A DNA stretch of 16,226 nucleotides. Source: Candidatus Saccharimonadota bacterium. Lineage in GTDB: Bacteria > Patescibacteriota > Saccharimonadia > Saccharimonadales > JACDFO01. Location of the stretch: positions 1 to 16,226 of the forward strand of contig JACDFO010000021.1 in NCBI GenBank assembly GCA_013815785.1. The letters run 5' to 3'. Position numbers and translations under genes: made by a program. Every line of letters begins with the position of its first letter. Position 1 is the stretch's first letter. The notes under the pieces were generated by a model. That model searched no databases, had not been told where the DNA came from, and saw only the letters and a program-made list of their open reading frames with translations. Shown piece by piece: positions 1-8,617 of this stretch.

Positions 1-1428
<1,428 letters not shown>

Positions 1429-1612
1429 AAAGAACTCAATCTTAACTTCAGTCGAACATGTAATCCTAAGATTACACTGACTTAATTTCAAAACAATTCA
1501 ATATTGAACTGACGTTGATTTGCACTATATAAGTTTTTAACGTTCGTTCGTTCAGCTCGCAACTAGAATCTTTTCAGGGAAACTAAAGCAAGGACTCCAA
1601 AAGACTCAGAGC

Positions 1613-1642
1613 ATCTTACCTCTTATAGCCCATGGGTGTCAA
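1613..1642 (-). promoter_or_regulatory. rRNA operon promoter
   Basis: On the minus strand a perfect -35 TTGACA (1637-1642) is followed after 18 bp by TAAGAT (1613-1618). This places the start near 1606 and gives a 16S leader of roughly 180 nt. The leader holds a 7-bp hairpin (TGTAATC/GATTACA, 1459-1476) and GAAC tandem repeats near 1542-1552. The -35 lies in one arm of a perfect 9-bp inverted repeat, listed separately. The hexamers match those of the predicted small-RNA promoter at 13658-13687. The promoter sits only about 57 bp beyond the gyrA stop with no clear terminator between, so gyrA read-through into rRNA is possible. Confidence 0.7.
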
Positions 1643-1662
1643 GCATTTTTAACCTTGACACC
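1635..1662. repeat. 9-bp perfect inverted repeat over the rRNA -35
   Basis: GGTGTCAAG (1635-1643) and CTTGACACC (1654-1662) are perfectly complementary around a 10-base spacer. The minus-strand -35 hexamer TTGACA lies within one arm. As a gyrA 3' hairpin it would lack a following U-run, so it does not look like an intrinsic terminator. It could be an operator or a transcript-end hairpin; the role is unknown. Confidence 0.6.
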
Positions 1663-1698
1663 AAATTTACAACGACGTCGGGCAGTTCACTCTATAGC

Positions 1699-4236
1699 TT
1701 AAGCTTTTTCAACAGCGTCAGTTGTTTCTTCCTGGTCGTCTTCGCCTTCTGGGGCTTTGTCTACTAGGGCTAGTGATACGACTCTGTCGTTGTCATTGAG
1801 ACGCATGATGCGGACACCTTGTGTGGCACGGCCTAACTCTGGCGTATCTTTAAGTCCGAGGCGGATTGTTTGGCCGTTCTTAGAAATAATGATTACTTCT
1901 TGGGTGTCATCACCACTGAGTGTCTTAACACCGATAAGTTCGCCTGTCTTTTTATTTACGACCGCAGAGCGAATACCAACGCCGCCGCGTTTATGGGGCG
2001 TAAACTGCGCTATCTTAGTTCGCTTACCGTAGCCGTTTTCGCTGATAACAAATATGCTCGAACCGGCTTCGACAAGATCCATACCGATAACTTGATCGCC
2101 GGTGCGCAGGCGGATTCCACGAACACCACGACTGACTCGGCCCATTGGCCTTGAATCTTTTTCGTGGAAACGAATAGCTTGGCCTTGCTGGGTTGAAATA
2201 ACTACTTCGTTATCGCCTGTTGTCATGCGAATCCACTTAAGTTCATCACCTGCGTCTAGGTTGATGGCTATCAAACCGGACTGTCGGACATTCTGGTACT
2301 GCTCAAACGGTGTTTTCTTGACTACGCCGCGTACGGTACACATAAGCAAATTACCGGTAACATTCTTGCTTACATTAATTACAGAGCTTACAGTCTCTTC
2401 CGGTTGCAGCTGCAATAAGTTCACTATCGCAATACCCTTGGCGTTCATTCCGACTGCTGGTACTTCGTAGGTTTTGATGCGGAAAACCCGACCCTTGTTT
2501 GTAAAGAACAGTAAGAAGTCATGGGTACTGGCATTTACAACGTGTTCGATTACATCTTCTTCGCGGGTTGTCATACCGCGCTTGCCCTTGCCGCCACGGT
2601 TTTGCTTACGATAATCTGCCATCTGGCTGCGCTTTATGTAGTTGGCCGATGTAAGCGTAACAACTACTTGTTCGTCGGGCACCAGGTCTTCGTCGCTCAT
2701 TTTGCCAAGCTCGTTTGGAATAACTACGCTGCGACGCTCGTCGCCGAACTGCTTTTTCATTTCTAGTAATTCGGTTTTGATAATCTTCAGAATCTTCTTT
2801 TCGTCCGCCAAAATACCTTCTAATTCGGCAATCAGCTTAATCAATTCTGCTAGCTCGTTTTCAATCTCTTTGCGTTGTAGGCCTGTGAGCGTACGTAACT
2901 GCATGGCTAGGATAGCTTTAGCTTGAATTTCAGACAGTTTGAACTGTTTCATTAGATTGATTTGTGCTTCGTCGGTGGTCTGCGAGGCGCGAATAGTCTT
3001 GATAACTTCATCGATGTGGTCAAGGGCAATCTTAAGTCCTTCTAATATGTGGGCTCGGTCTTTGGCTTTCCTAAGTTCAAACTCAGTACGGCGGCGAACA
3101 ACGTTTTGTCGGTGTTTCAGGAATTCTTGAAGGATATCCTGAAGACCAAGTACACGTGGCTGAATACCATCAATCAGAGCCAGCATATTGTAGTGAAATG
3201 TCTGCTGCAGCGGCGTCATCTTAAATAGTTGATTTAGAAGCTTTTTAGGGTAAGCATCTTTTTTAAGGTCAATCACGATACGCACAACACCACGAGCTGT
3301 TTCATCGCGCAGGTCGCGAATACCGCTAATTTTCTTATCTTTATACAGCTCGGCAATTTTTTCTAATAACCCGGCCTTGTTAACCTGATACGGAATCTCG
3401 GAAATTATGATTTGTGGCGTGCCCTTTTTGTCTTCTTCTATAGAAGCAACACCTCTGACTACGACGCCACCTTTACCGGTTGCTAATGCAGTACGGATTG
3501 ATTCCCTGCCATAAATAACTCCACCGGTTGGAAAGTCAGGGCCGTGTACGTGCTCTAGCAAATCGTCCAGAGTCGAATCTGGCTTATCAATCAGTTGCAC
3601 AGTTGCATCAATAATTTCACTGACGTTATGCGGCGGAATGTTCGTTGCCATACCAACAGCAATACCAATTTGACCATTTAGTAATAGGTTTGGAAGCTTA
3701 GCCGGCAGTACTTCGGGCTCACGCTCTGAACCATCATAGTTATCGCGGAAAGGCACAGTATCTTTTTCGATGTCTTCCATCATGGCAGCGCCAGCCTTAG
3801 CCATGCGAGCTTCGGTATAACGCTGGGCAGCCGGCGGATCGCCATCCATAGAACCGAAGTTACCTTGACCGTCCACCAAAAGATATCGAGTTGACCAATC
3901 TTGGGCTAAACGTACCATGGAGTCATAAATAGCTACGTCGCCGTGTGGGTGATATTTACCCATGACATCACCGGTAATACGGGCACTCTTAACGAACTTA
4001 GAACCAGGCTTCCAGCCGTTTTTGTCCATGGAATACAAAATACGACGGTGGACAGGCTTCATGCCATCACGCACATCCGGCAACGCTCGAGCGACGATAA
4101 CACTCATGGAGTAGCGTAAATAACTGTCCTCCATGACATCTTCAACTGTACTTAGCTCAACTTCGCGCGAGTGGCTTTGTTTCAGTATTACTTCCATTGG
4201 AATTTCCGGCTTTGGTTCTTCGAGTGGGTTATCCAT
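1699..4236 (-). CDS. gyrA: DNA gyrase subunit A
   Basis: Breakage-reunion subunit of gyrase, which with GyrB introduces negative supercoils using ATP. The 845-aa length is normal for GyrA. Visible parts: the N-terminal winged-helix/tower region from about residue 30; the quinolone-pocket motif GKYHPHGD ending at D100; and the catalytic tyrosine Y140 in the RYTEAR motif. A long coiled-coil tower covers about 360-500. The beta-pinwheel C-terminal domain starts near 515 and carries a GyrA-box at 545-551. The GyrA-box supports gyrase over topoisomerase IV. The box reads QNRGGKG, with Asn where Arg or Lys is usual. The residue equivalent to E. coli Ser83 is Val101, while the Asp87 equivalent (D105) is kept. 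The protein ends in an acidic tail. The ATG lies one base after the gyrB stop (TAA-C-ATG), so the two are co-transcribed and probably translationally coupled. Confidence 0.98.
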   Translation of the reverse strand: MDNPLEEPKPEIPMEVILKQSHSREVELSTVEDVMEDSYLRYSMSVIVARALPDVRDGMKPVHRRILYSMDKNGWKPGSKFVKSARITGDVMGKYHPHGDVAIYDSMVRLAQDWSTRYLLVDGQGNFGSMDGDPPAAQRYTEARMAKAGAAMMEDIEKDTVPFRDNYDGSEREPEVLPAKLPNLLLNGQIGIAVGMATNIPPHNVSEIIDATVQLIDKPDSTLDDLLEHVHGPDFPTGGVIYGRESIRTALATGKGGVVVRGVASIEEDKKGTPQIIISEIPYQVNKAGLLEKIAELYKDKKISGIRDLRDETARGVVRIVIDLKKDAYPKKLLNQLFKMTPLQQTFHYNMLALIDGIQPRVLGLQDILQEFLKHRQNVVRRRTEFELRKAKDRAHILEGLKIALDHIDEVIKTIRASQTTDEAQINLMKQFKLSEIQAKAILAMQLRTLTGLQRKEIENELAELIKLIAELEGILADEKKILKIIKTELLEMKKQFGDERRSVVIPNELGKMSDEDLVPDEQVVVTLTSANYIKRSQMADYRKQNRGGKGKRGMTTREEDVIEHVVNASTHDFLLFFTNKGRVFRIKTYEVPAVGMNAKGIAIVNLLQLQPEETVSSVINVSKNVTGNLLMCTVRGVVKKTPFEQYQNVRQSGLIAINLDAGDELKWIRMTTGDNEVVISTQQGQAIRFHEKDSRPMGRVSRGVRGIRLRTGDQVIGMDLVEAGSSIFVISENGYGKRTKIAQFTPHKRGGVGIRSAVVNKKTGELIGVKTLSGDDTQEVIIISKNGQTIRLGLKDTPELGRATQGVRIMRLNDNDRVVSLALVDKAPEGEDDQEETTDAVEKA

Positions 4237-4237
4237 G

Positions 4238-6214
4238 TTATACGTCCAAATCTTTCACAAATTTTGCATGCGTCTGAATAAAATTCTTGCGTGGTTCGAC
4301 TTCTGCACCCATCAGCTTATTGAAGATAGCGTCGGCTTTTTCAGCATCATCAATACGAACCTGAATAAGAACACGGTTTTCTGGGTTCATAGTTGTTTCC
4401 CACAGTTGTTCTGCGTCCATTTCACCCAAACCCTTATAGCGTTGGATATCACTTAGGCCGGCTTGTTTACGTCGGTCATCATCTTTATTAACTGCCGTGC
4501 CACGCTCCTTACGCTCCGCAATCATATCATCCATGATTTGGTCTCGTTCATCGTCGCTATAAGCATATTGTCGTTTAGTACCCGAGCTTTTCAGCAAGAA
4601 CAAAGGCGGTTTGGCAAGATAAAGATAACCACCGTCAATCACTGCCTGCATGTGGCGGAAAAAAAACGTCAATAACAACGTACTGATATGACTACCATCT
4701 ACGTCGGCGTCGGTCATGATAACAATACGGTGATAACGAAGCAAAGAGACATCAAACGAGTCTTCAATACCCACACCCAGAGCTTTAATAAGGTTGGTTA
4801 TTTCGTTATTAGCCAGCAGTTTATCCAGGCGAGCACGTTCAACGTTTAGCACCTTACCACGCAGTGGCAAAATAGCCTGCGTCTTGCTGTCTCGGCCTGA
4901 TTTTGCAGAACCGCCAGCTGAGTCACCCTCCACGATATACAATTCTGAATCGGCGGGGTTACGGCTCGAACAATCGGCCAGCTTGCCCGGTAATCCGGAA
5001 CCTTCCAACACACCTTTACGAATAATATTGTCACGAGCAGCGCGGGCGGCCTTGCGGGCGCGGGCGGCCAAAAGCGATTTACCAATGATTTTCTTAGCAA
5101 TAGCTGGATGCTCTTCAAGGTAATAAGATAAGTATTCGGCTAAAACTTGCTCTACGTAACTGCGGATTTCTGGATTTCCAAGCTTGTTCTTGGTCTGTCC
5201 TTCAAACTGTGGATCTGGCATCTTAACCAAAATAACGGCGGTCAAACCTTCGCGAGTATCTTCGCCTGATAGATTCTCTTCTTTTTCCTTCAGTAAGCTA
5301 TTTTTACGTGCATAGTCATTAATAATACGAGTCAGCGCCGAACGAAAACCGGTTAAATGGGTACCGCCATCGGGGTTGTAGACGTTATTGGCAAATGCTT
5401 TAACGGTTTCGGTGTAGGTTTCGGCATACTGCATGGCTATTTCTACCTGTACATCGTCTACATTCTTATCGACATAAAACACATCGTCGTCAATAACATC
5501 TTTGCCAAGATTAAGATGCTTAACATAAGACTGGATGCCACCTTCGAAGAAGAAACCATATCTGGCGCCGGTACGTTCATCTTTGATGTGAGTCCGAAGT
5601 CCTTTGGTCAGGTAAGCTTGGTGCCGCAAATAATCGACAACCCATTCATACTCCAGCTCGACAGATTCTTTAAATATTGTGTCGTCCGGATAAAACGTGA
5701 TGGTTGTGCCAGAATCTTTGGTTGCCGCCCCTTTTTGTATTGGGGTTAGGGGCACACCTCGCTCGTATTCTTGAGTATAAATAAAGCCATCTTTGTGAAT
5801 CTCTGCCACAAGTTTGGTTGACAGCGCGTTTACCACGCTAATACCAACACCGTGTAGTCCGGATGAAACTTTATAACCGCCGCCGCCAAACTTACCGCCG
5901 GCGTGTAGTACTGTTAAAACTGTTTCAAGGGCGCTTTTGCCAGTCTTGGCCATCTTGTCGACCGGAATTCCACGGCCATTATCCCGAATCGTAATACCAC
6001 CGTCCGCAAGCATATTGACCCATAGGTCGGTTGCGTGCCCAGCAATTGCTTCATCAACAGAGTTGTCGGCAATTTCTTTTATAAGATGGTGTAAGCCATC
6101 ACGGCCAGTGCCCCCAATATACATTCCCGGTCGCTTACGGACCGGCTCAAGACCCTCTAGGACTTGAATCTGCTGTGAATCATACTCTTTGTGTTTGGTA
6201 GTATCTTTCGCCAC
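4238..6214 (-). CDS. gyrB: DNA gyrase subunit B (GTG start)
   Basis: ATPase subunit of gyrase, 658 aa, which is within the family range for the short form without the large proteobacterial insertion. N-terminal GHKL ATPase: catalytic E47, N51, D78 in RDNGRGIP, and the glycine lid GLHGVG at about 119-124. A transducer domain follows. The TOPRIM domain has EGDSAGG at 429-435 and the DADVD metal site at 502-506. The C-terminal tail has QRYKGLGEM at 591-599. The start codon is GTG (revcomp of 6212-6214), with a GAGAGGG-like ribosome-binding site about 9 nt upstream. It precedes gyrA by one base. A single gyrB/gyrA pair serving as the only type IIA topoisomerase would fit a reduced CPR genome, but the rest of the genome is not visible. 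Confidence 0.98.
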   Translation of the reverse strand: MAKDTTKHKEYDSQQIQVLEGLEPVRKRPGMYIGGTGRDGLHHLIKEIADNSVDEAIAGHATDLWVNMLADGGITIRDNGRGIPVDKMAKTGKSALETVLTVLHAGGKFGGGGYKVSSGLHGVGISVVNALSTKLVAEIHKDGFIYTQEYERGVPLTPIQKGAATKDSGTTITFYPDDTIFKESVELEYEWVVDYLRHQAYLTKGLRTHIKDERTGARYGFFFEGGIQSYVKHLNLGKDVIDDDVFYVDKNVDDVQVEIAMQYAETYTETVKAFANNVYNPDGGTHLTGFRSALTRIINDYARKNSLLKEKEENLSGEDTREGLTAVILVKMPDPQFEGQTKNKLGNPEIRSYVEQVLAEYLSYYLEEHPAIAKKIIGKSLLAARARKAARAARDNIIRKGVLEGSGLPGKLADCSSRNPADSELYIVEGDSAGGSAKSGRDSKTQAILPLRGKVLNVERARLDKLLANNEITNLIKALGVGIEDSFDVSLLRYHRIVIMTDADVDGSHISTLLLTFFFRHMQAVIDGGYLYLAKPPLFLLKSSGTKRQYAYSDDERDQIMDDMIAERKERGTAVNKDDDRRKQAGLSDIQRYKGLGEMDAEQLWETTMNPENRVLIQVRIDDAEKADAIFNKLMGAEVEPRKNFIQTHAKFVKDLDV

Positions 6215-6268
6215 TCTAAGTAACCCTCTCTTAACTAATCCCTCAAGTAATTTTGTGCCCTTAACTCT

Positions 6269-6297
6269 AGTATAGACGATTTATCCACCGCCGACAA
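6269..6297 (-). promoter_or_regulatory. gyrBA promoter
   Basis: On the minus strand TTGTCG (6292-6297) and TATACT (6269-6274) are separated by 17 bp, a good sigma70-type match. This puts the start near 6262, about 48 nt before the GTG of gyrB. The spacer contains TTATCCACC (6281-6289, plus strand), one base from a DnaA box. The divergent gene at 6376 has no equally clear promoter in this 161-bp gap. Confidence 0.6.
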
Positions 6298-6375
6298 CTG
6301 TTAAAAGACTTGTGTGAACACATAAAAACGTGGTTCAATAAGCATGAGCAATAAATAGTAAATCGAAAAACGAAA

Positions 6376-8046
6376 ATGTTCAAAAAACTATTAACGAATT
6401 TACCGTATAATCCTAGTCTTATCGGCCAGGTTTCTTTCTATGCTAAGCGAATGCATTCCGAAGAAAAAATCCGCCGACTGGGCGTGGTATTTGTAATTTT
6501 GGCGGTTTTCGTACAAATGTTCGCCTCTATATCTAAACCCGAATCCACCTTGGCTGAATCGACCAACGATATTATCCGCGGCGGCTTTACTACCCGCGAT
6601 CAAGCAGTTCTTCATTGCTTGAATGGTTCATCTGACTTTTTTGAAATCCTTACATACTATGGACTAGGCTGCGATAGTGTTGCTAACGCATCGACCGTGG
6701 AAATCCGGTCCAACGCTGCCGATTATGATTCTCTGGGCCGCAACCAACAGGGCGCAATAATAGCCCGAACCGGCAAACCAACTAATGAATACGCTGTCGA
6801 TATCGCTGGTGCTGGTAGATTCTGGATGAAAGATCTGCGAGCTTGGGATTCGGGTGCCTACTCGACATATAAGGTCCTCAAGATGACCAACAAACATGGT
6901 CAGACCATAATGATCATGTACAACTGCGGCAACATAGTGACTGTCGGGAGATACGCGCCTCCTGTTCCCCCGACTCCACCACCACCCGCACCAGTTAATC
7001 GCAAACCGGCGATGAATTTTACTGCCAATTGCACGGCAGTAACGTGGAGTGCTGGTGATTACGAGGGTATGCCACGAGTACGCATCTATGTAACGCCAGC
7101 CACCGCTAGCCCTGAGACTGACTGGAATAATAAAGGAACTTTCGTGCATTCGGCCGCTCCGACCGGTTCAGGCACAGTCAATGCTGGCTCATGGCCAGTT
7201 CCTAGCCAATACCGCAATACTACGACCCGTTACCGGGTGTTCGGTGTCGTAAGTGACAGATTACCTGGCGGCCAGATGGACGATACGAACTTTGTTCGCG
7301 CCATACCCACGACAGGCATCTTATTCGGACCCTGCACGCAACCGACCCCTCCACCACCTCCGCCTACGACCCCGGAACCACCGACAGACGTTTGTCCATA
7401 TATACCCGGTACCCAAACCAGTGAAGCAGAATGCAAACCTTGCGAAGATTCACAAACTAGTGAGGATGGTCTGTCTTGTTTGTTATTATCTAAGGCCGCT
7501 CGAAATGTGACTCAAAAAATCGAGAACGCCGATAGCACGATGGCTAATGGTGGCGACGTTATAAGCTATACTTTGAGCGTAAAAAATAGCGGTAAAATCA
7601 CCGTTCGGGAATTCGTTGTCGAAGAGAATATAGCTGACATACTGGATTATGCCGATGTTACCGATTTTAATGGCGGCAAGCTCGAGGGCACCATCGTACG
7701 CTGGCCGGCTACCACATTGAGCGTCAATGAAACAATCAAAAGAAATCTGACTGTCAAAATCAAAAACCCGATTCCAAGTACACCGATCTCATCATCAGAT
7801 CCTGACCACTTTGACCTTGTAATGAATAACGTATATGGTAACGCGATCAACATCGAGTTGCCTGGCGGAGTTATTAAAACCACCGAAATAGTTACTAAAT
7901 CGTTGCCAAACACGGGCCCTGGCGAAAGCATGGCTGCAGCCGTGGCATTGACCGTATTCGTCAGCTACTTCTTTGCCCGAAGCAGATTATTTGCTAAGGA
8001 ACTGGATATCGTCCGAACCGATTACGCCACGACAGGAGGCTACTGA
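6376..8046 (+). CDS. LPxTG-type surface protein with DUF11 domain
   Basis: Predicted 556-aa envelope protein. A basic N-terminal stretch of about 33 residues precedes a hydrophobic segment at about 36-52, acting as a signal or anchor with a possible cleavage after A60. An unrecognised extracellular domain with cysteines covers about 61-190. Proline-rich linkers at about 195-206 and 322-337 flank a second domain, and a small Cys-rich patch (C340, C353, C356, C368) follows. A DUF11-like beta-sandwich covers about 375-465. The C-terminus has LPNTG at 510-514, a hydrophobic helix at about 519-533 and a basic tail, the arrangement of a sortase substrate. The tail after the helix is about 23 residues, longer than usual for LPxTG proteins. 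No sortase gene is in the window. The ATG has no clear Shine-Dalgarno; M26 is an alternative start, but I favour the upstream one because a similar N-terminal sequence is, as I recall, common in Saccharibacteria. Ligand and role are unknown; host attachment is a guess. Confidence 0.85.
   Translation: MFKKLLTNLPYNPSLIGQVSFYAKRMHSEEKIRRLGVVFVILAVFVQMFASISKPESTLAESTNDIIRGGFTTRDQAVLHCLNGSSDFFEILTYYGLGCDSVANASTVEIRSNAADYDSLGRNQQGAIIARTGKPTNEYAVDIAGAGRFWMKDLRAWDSGAYSTYKVLKMTNKHGQTIMIMYNCGNIVTVGRYAPPVPPTPPPPAPVNRKPAMNFTANCTAVTWSAGDYEGMPRVRIYVTPATASPETDWNNKGTFVHSAAPTGSGTVNAGSWPVPSQYRNTTTRYRVFGVVSDRLPGGQMDDTNFVRAIPTTGILFGPCTQPTPPPPPPTTPEPPTDVCPYIPGTQTSEAECKPCEDSQTSEDGLSCLLLSKAARNVTQKIENADSTMANGGDVISYTLSVKNSGKITVREFVVEENIADILDYADVTDFNGGKLEGTIVRWPATTLSVNETIKRNLTVKIKNPIPSTPISSSDPDHFDLVMNNVYGNAINIELPGGVIKTTEIVTKSLPNTGPGESMAAAVALTVFVSYFFARSRLFAKELDIVRTDYATTGGY
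8034..8039 (+). promoter_or_regulatory. Strong Shine-Dalgarno that fixes the start at 8048
   Basis: AGGAGG lies 8 nt before the ATG at 8048, inside the last codons of the upstream gene. It shows that the in-frame ATG at 7973 is not the true start and that this lineage uses classical ribosome-binding sites. Confidence 0.8.
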
Positions 8047-8047
8047 T

Positions 8048-8602
8048 ATGTCCGAACAACTAAGACATTCACCAGAGAATAAGACTGAAAATATCGATTT
8101 CTCGGCCGAGATCGAACAGAGCCTGAAGCGTGCCGAAAAAGAAGCTCAAGCAGTCAACCACGAGCAACTAGAAACGACCGAGATCCAGAACAAGATTGAA
8201 CAGCATGCTGTAAGTGGTAAAGAAATATCCATCGGCGAAAAAGAAGACACCGCAAAACAAGAGTTTGGAGTATATGCGGAAATGAAGAGTCAGACCTACG
8301 AGCGCACGCTCGGACGCGTCCGCAGCCGACTTTCTGCTCCAGAAAAAGCCATGAGTAGTGTTATGCATAATAAAGTTGTTGAATCGCTCAGCAACGGCGT
8401 CAGCAAAACTGCCGCCCGTCCATCTGGTATCTTGGGTGCCGGTATTGTTACCTTACTTGGAAGCTCAGTACTTCTATACATGGCAAAATACTACGGCTTT
8501 CAGTATAATTTTTTCTTCTTCTTTATACTGCTCGCGGCCGGTTTCGTACTTGGAATCGTAATAGAACTAGTAATTCGAGCTTATGCAAAAGCTAGACGGT
8601 AA
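8048..8602 (+). CDS. Small membrane protein, acidic N-terminus and two C-terminal helices
   Basis: Unrecognised 184-aa protein. Residues 1-75 are charged, rich in Glu, Lys and Gln, and probably coiled-coil. A basic segment (about 80-125) leads to two membrane helices at about 127-145 and 153-175, the second preceded by a run of five Phe. The protein ends in a short basic tail (AKARR). Both termini are predicted cytoplasmic. The gene starts one base after the stop of the LPxTG surface protein (TGA-T-ATG) behind a strong Shine-Dalgarno, so the two are an operon. A helper or cytoplasmic partner of the surface protein is an inference from position only. It ends 15 bases from the convergent ATPase gene, with no terminator seen between. 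Confidence 0.85.
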   Translation: MSEQLRHSPENKTENIDFSAEIEQSLKRAEKEAQAVNHEQLETTEIQNKIEQHAVSGKEISIGEKEDTAKQEFGVYAEMKSQTYERTLGRVRSRLSAPEKAMSSVMHNKVVESLSNGVSKTAARPSGILGAGIVTLLGSSVLLYMAKYYGFQYNFFFFFILLAAGFVLGIVIELVIRAYAKARR

Positions 8603-8617
8603 CTTAAACTTTTACTA

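Noticed and set aside
1757..3130. Several plus-strand ORFs across gyrA
   Set aside because: They are antisense shadows of a well-conserved gyrA and have no ribosome-binding sites.
7973..8047. Longer start for the small membrane protein (209 aa)
   Set aside because: It would overlap the upstream gene by 74 nt and has no ribosome-binding site, while the ATG at 8048 has AGGAGG 8 nt before it.
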